Positions 55,155-57,752 of a stretch of 57,752 nucleotides of DNA are shown here, piece after piece. The notes beneath the pieces are model-generated. The model made no database searches. It was not told the origin of the DNA and was given only the letters and a program-made list of their open reading frames with translations. The translations under genes were made by a program, and so were the position numbers. The number at the start of each line of letters is the position of its first letter. Position 1 is the stretch's first letter. Source of the stretch: an uncultured Rubrobacteraceae bacterium (GTDB lineage: Bacteria; Actinomycetota; Rubrobacteria; Rubrobacterales; Rubrobacteraceae); the NCBI GenBank assembly GCA_902805975.1, contig CADCUT010000236.1, forward strand, positions 1-57,752, read 5' to 3'.

Positions 55155-56137
55155 GCGCCCGCCCCTCCAATGGCCTTACGGAGCGTCCCGGCCGTGTTCT
55201 CGGGGAGCACGTCCACGACGAAGGCGCCGGCGCCGGTCTCGCTGCCGGCGAGGTACTTGAGCTTGTCCGCGGTCCGGTTCGGGGGGTAGAACTCGATGTG
55301 GAAGTGGGCGACGCCCTCGTGGTCCCCGCCGTCCGTCGGCGCCTGGTGCATGACCATCATGTAGGGCAGGGAGAAACCGAAAAGGTCGTCGTAGCCGACG
55401 AGAAGCCTCTTGAGGACGCGGGCGAGATCCCGGCGTTCCGCGGCGCCGAGGTCCGATATCGATGGGGCGCAGCGTCTCGTGTAGACGTGGGCCTCGTACG
55501 GGAAGTGGGCGTAGAAAGGGACGAAGGCGACGAAGTGCTCGCCCTCAGCGACGACGCGGCGGCCGTCTTCGAGCTCGCCGGCGAGGAGGTCGCAGTGGAG
55601 GCAGTTGCCCGTCCCGTCCCTGTGTTCGCGGGCCGCCTCGAGCTCTTTCTTCGGGCGGGGCGGAACGAAGGGGTAGGCGTAGATCTGACCGTGCGGGTGG
55701 TGGAGCGTGACGCCTATGGCCTCGCCCTTGTTCTCGAAGATAAAGACGTACTCCACATACGGCAGGGCCCCGAGCTCCCCGTAGCGGTCGGCCCACACCT
55801 CAACGAGGTCGCGGATCCGCCCCTCCGGCATGGTCGCGAGCGTGGAGTAGTGGTCCTCGGAGTAGAGGACGACCTCGCAGATCCCCCGGCCCGCCGCGGT
55901 CGGGGTGAGCGCGCCGCCCTCCCCGTCCGGCTCCGGGGCGTCGGGGGTGAACGACGGGAACTTGTTCTCGAAGACGGCGATGTCGTATGACTCCCTGGGG
56001 ACTTCCGTCGGGAAGCCTCCGGGTTTGGTCGGGTCTAGCGGGCAATACTCCGCCGGAGGGAGAAAGGTGCGGTCCTGGCGGTGGGTGGCGTAGGCCACCC
56101 ATTCTCCGAGCGTCGGGTCCCAGCGGAGCTGGTTCAA
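55151..56137 (-). CDS. galT: Galactose-1-phosphate uridylyltransferase
   Basis: Exchanges UMP between UDP-glucose and galactose 1-phosphate. 328 residues of the HIT-like fold. The nucleophile motif HHPHGQIYAYPFVP near 163 contains H-P-H, the CxxC zinc site is CLHCDLLAGE near 197, and the C-terminal HFHIEFYPPNR near 286 matches. TTG start at 56137 overlaps the stop of the preceding 34-codon ORF as TTGA. Confidence 0.95.
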   Translation of the reverse strand: MNQLRWDPTLGEWVAYATHRQDRTFLPPAEYCPLDPTKPGGFPTEVPRESYDIAVFENKFPSFTPDAPEPDGEGGALTPTAAGRGICEVVLYSEDHYSTLATMPEGRIRDLVEVWADRYGELGALPYVEYVFIFENKGEAIGVTLHHPHGQIYAYPFVPPRPKKELEAAREHRDGTGNCLHCDLLAGELEDGRRVVAEGEHFVAFVPFYAHFPYEAHVYTRRCAPSISDLGAAERRDLARVLKRLLVGYDDLFGFSLPYMMVMHQAPTDGGDHEGVAHFHIEFYPPNRTADKLKYLAGSETGAGAFVVDVLPENTAGTLRKAIGGAGA

Positions 56138-56238
56138 CCCTCGTCGTCCCCGGACGGCGCCTTCTCGTCCCCCTCGTCCTCGAACGAAAAGAATATGATG
56201 TAGCGGCCGTCATCCTTTATCTCGCGTTCCTTTTTCAT
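56134..56238 (-). CDS. 34-codon ORF coupled to galT
   Basis: ATG 56238 encodes MKKEREIKDDGRYIIFFSF followed by an acidic tail ending in EG. Its stop TGA overlaps the galT TTG by two bases (TTGA). The sequence GRYIIFFSF is a beta-strand-like core. It lies directly upstream in the operon and is too short for usual gene callers. Could be a structural small protein or a leader peptide that controls galT translation by coupling. The rest of the 56.1-56.3 kb interval shows nothing else. Confidence 0.6.
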   Translation of the reverse strand: MKKEREIKDDGRYIIFFSFEDEGDEKAPSGDDEG

Positions 56239-56338
56239 CGTGGGCTCGTCCTGCAAAGACTTCCTCCCCGTTCTCGGTCCCCCGGCACGGCCCGCAGTCT
56301 ATCCGAGGGGCACGTTCGGCACACCCTACTCCGCCACG

Positions 56339-57352
56339 TTACGACCGCTGCTTGCGCGTCAGATAGGCCTGCACGAGGACGACGGCGATCAGGAAGACGC
56401 CGCTGACGAGTTGCTGGGCGTAGGAGCCGAGGGTGCCGAGCTGGTTGATCAGGTTCTGCAGGATGCCGAGCAGCAGCACACCGGCCAGCGACCCGCTTAA
56501 AGTGCCCGCGCCCCCGGTAAGCAACGTGCCGCCGACGACGACGGCCGAGATCGCGTCAAGCTCCCAGCCGGCCCCGGCCACCGGCTGCCCGGCCGCGAGC
56601 TGGGCGGCGAGCAGCGCCCCCGCGAGGCCCGAGAGAGCGCCGCTCGTGGCGTAGGCTATGATCTTTGTCCGGTCGACCGGGACGCCCATCAGGCGGGCCG
56701 ACTCCTCGTTGCCGCCGATGGCGAAGATCGCCTGCCCGTACCGCGTCCGGATCAGCGCCAGCCCGCCCAGGGCGAAGGCGGCGAGCATGAAGACGATGGG
56801 AACCGTGAGGCTGAGGATCTCCCCCTGCCCGAACCAGACAAACGGCGAGTCGTTGTCCACGCCGACCGGCTGCTCGTCGGCGAGCGCGAGGGCCAGCCCC
56901 CGGATGCCGAGGAGACCGGCGAGGGTCACGATAAACGGGGCCATCCTGGCCTTAGCGATCAGGATCCCCTGGCCGAGACCGAGCAGGCCGCACGCGGCGA
57001 CCGGCACCACCAGCGCCAGCGGCCACGCGACCGGCAGCGCGAGCGCCGCCAATACCCCGCCCAAAGCCAGCATCGACCCGACCGAGAGGTCGATGCCGCC
57101 GCTTATGATGACGAACGTCATCCCGACCGCTATCAGCCCGAGGAACGAGGCCTGGAGCACGATGTTCTCGAGGTTCCTCGTGGTGAGGAAGCTGTCGAAC
57201 CGCACGGAGGCTATGGCGACGACGAGCAGCAGGACCACGATCGCCCCGCGGCGCTGCAACACCGCGAAGATCCGCGCGCGTCGCGACGGGCCCGGCCCTC
57301 CGCCCGCGGCGGGTACGTTCTCTTCGGCGGCTCGGGCCTGTCCGGTAGCCAT
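56339..57352 (-). CDS. Sugar ABC transporter permease (RbsC/YjfF-like)
   Basis: 337-residue permease of the ribose/galactofuranose class with about nine helices: the motif IISGGIDLSVGSMLALGGVLAAL near residue 82, AIGGNEESARLMGVPVDRTKIIAYATSGALSG near 210, and ISAVVVGGTLLTGGAGTLSGSLAG near 275. ATG 57352, next to a second permease of the same family. The pair presumably forms the channel for the sugar used by the galT-E-K genes, galactose or galactofuranose (inference). The ATPase and binding protein must lie outside the window. Confidence 0.9.
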   Translation of the reverse strand: MATGQARAAEENVPAAGGGPGPSRRARIFAVLQRRGAIVVLLLVVAIASVRFDSFLTTRNLENIVLQASFLGLIAVGMTFVIISGGIDLSVGSMLALGGVLAALALPVAWPLALVVPVAACGLLGLGQGILIAKARMAPFIVTLAGLLGIRGLALALADEQPVGVDNDSPFVWFGQGEILSLTVPIVFMLAAFALGGLALIRTRYGQAIFAIGGNEESARLMGVPVDRTKIIAYATSGALSGLAGALLAAQLAAGQPVAGAGWELDAISAVVVGGTLLTGGAGTLSGSLAGVLLLGILQNLINQLGTLGSYAQQLVSGVFLIAVVLVQAYLTRKQRS

Positions 57353-57354
57353 CT

Positions 57355-57752
57355 CTAGGCCGCCCCCCTTCCCTTCTGGACGTACACGGCGATCAGGATG
57401 ATGCCCGCGGTGAGCACCTGCGCGTAGGTAAACGGCAGGTTGTTGGAGATAAACGTCGTGCTGATGAGCTGCATCAGGAGCGCCCCCATCACCGTCCCCG
57501 CCAACCTGACCCGCCCGCCCGTGAGCGGCGTGCCACCGACCACGACGGCCGTGATCGCCGAGAGCTCTATAAGGACGCCGATGTTGGACGGGTCGCTCGC
57601 CCCGAGCCTCGCCGTCGCAACGATACCGGCCACCGCCGCGAGCAGGCCGCTTATCGCGTAGACGGCGAGCAGCGTCCGGCGGACGGGGTGGCCCGAGAGG
57701 TAGCTCGCCGAGCGGTTCCCGCCTATCGCGACCACGTAGCGGCCGAAGGTGG
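57355..57752 (-). CDS. Sugar ABC transporter permease, C-terminal part (cut by window edge)
   Basis: The frame continues off the right end. Visible residues include TFGRYVVAIGGNRSASYLSG, the family's conserved cytoplasmic loop, then ITAVVVGGTPLTGGRVRLAG and a final helix to VYVQKGRGAA. It stops 2 bp before the next permease start, so the two are coupled and probably heteromeric. Confidence 0.9.
   Translation of the reverse strand, partial: TFGRYVVAIGGNRSASYLSGHPVRRTLLAVYAISGLLAAVAGIVATARLGASDPSNIGVLIELSAITAVVVGGTPLTGGRVRLAGTVMGALLMQLISTTFISNNLPFTYAQVLTAGIILIAVYVQKGRGAA

Overview
The window is a dense, high-GC stretch of bacterial chromosome. Gene content and order point to an actinobacterium of the Rubrobacter type. 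The evidence is the uvrC-rapZ-yvcK-whiA-gap-pgk-tpiA and polA-rpsA-coaE-uvrB neighbourhoods, many TTG/GTG starts, several apparently leaderless genes, a lycopene cyclase plus Brp/Blh carotene-cleavage pair, and all three uvr excinuclease genes. The genus is inferred from gene content; no rRNA gene is present.

Layout. 1-12867 (minus strand) is a core block: uvrC, then rapZ, a glutathione-transferase-like gene, yvcK and whiA, and the lower-glycolysis genes gap, pgk and tpiA (cut by the window edge). A serine beta-lactamase-like gene sits inside the glycolytic run. A divergent MocR regulator / EamA transporter pair interrupts the block at 8.5-10.9 kb. 12.9-18.3 kb holds a membrane protein coupled to an alkaline-phosphatase-superfamily protein, an amino-acid permease and two uncharacterised proteins. 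18.4-25.4 kb holds uvrA, a PucR-family regulator, the ammonium transporter amtB and a small PH-like protein. 25.4-27.7 kb holds a TetR regulator divergent from a membrane protein, and a CPBP protease. 27.7-35.4 kb is polA-rpsA-coaE-lytic transglycosylase-lipoprotein-uvrB on the minus strand. 35.5-37.2 kb carries an ECF sigma / anti-sigma pair in which both genes are broken. 38.1-43.2 kb is a complete branched-chain-amino-acid-type ABC operon (livK-H-M-G-F), followed by tRNA-Leu(CAA). 43.7-48.4 kb is mixed: a thiolase, a secreted NuiA-like protein, ppa, two tandem paralogous small proteins and a membrane-anchored SRPBCC protein. 48.5-50.9 kb is the crtY-blh retinal pair. 51.0-57.7 kb is an arginase-fold gene and a galactose operon: two sugar ABC permeases, a 34-codon ORF, galT, galE, galK and a degenerate M24 protein.

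How the genes work together. The excinuclease (UvrABC) and DNA polymerase I together supply nucleotide excision repair. CrtY and Blh would convert lycopene to beta-carotene to retinal. The Leloir genes and permeases import and phosphorylate galactose. The Liv system and AmtB import nitrogen sources.

The most unusual signals are as follows. (1) A family of intergenic elements is built from degenerate 7-bp units of the AGGYNNN type, with inverted arms that abut gene 3' ends. (2) uvrB, and possibly uvrA, appear to lack any ATG/GTG/TTG start consistent with the family N-terminus, and each has a well-placed AUC. (3) The sigma / anti-sigma pair is disrupted by a 16-bp tandem duplication and an in-frame stop. 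(4) A divergent gene pair has start codons sharing one CATG. (5) A 34-codon ORF is translationally coupled to galT.
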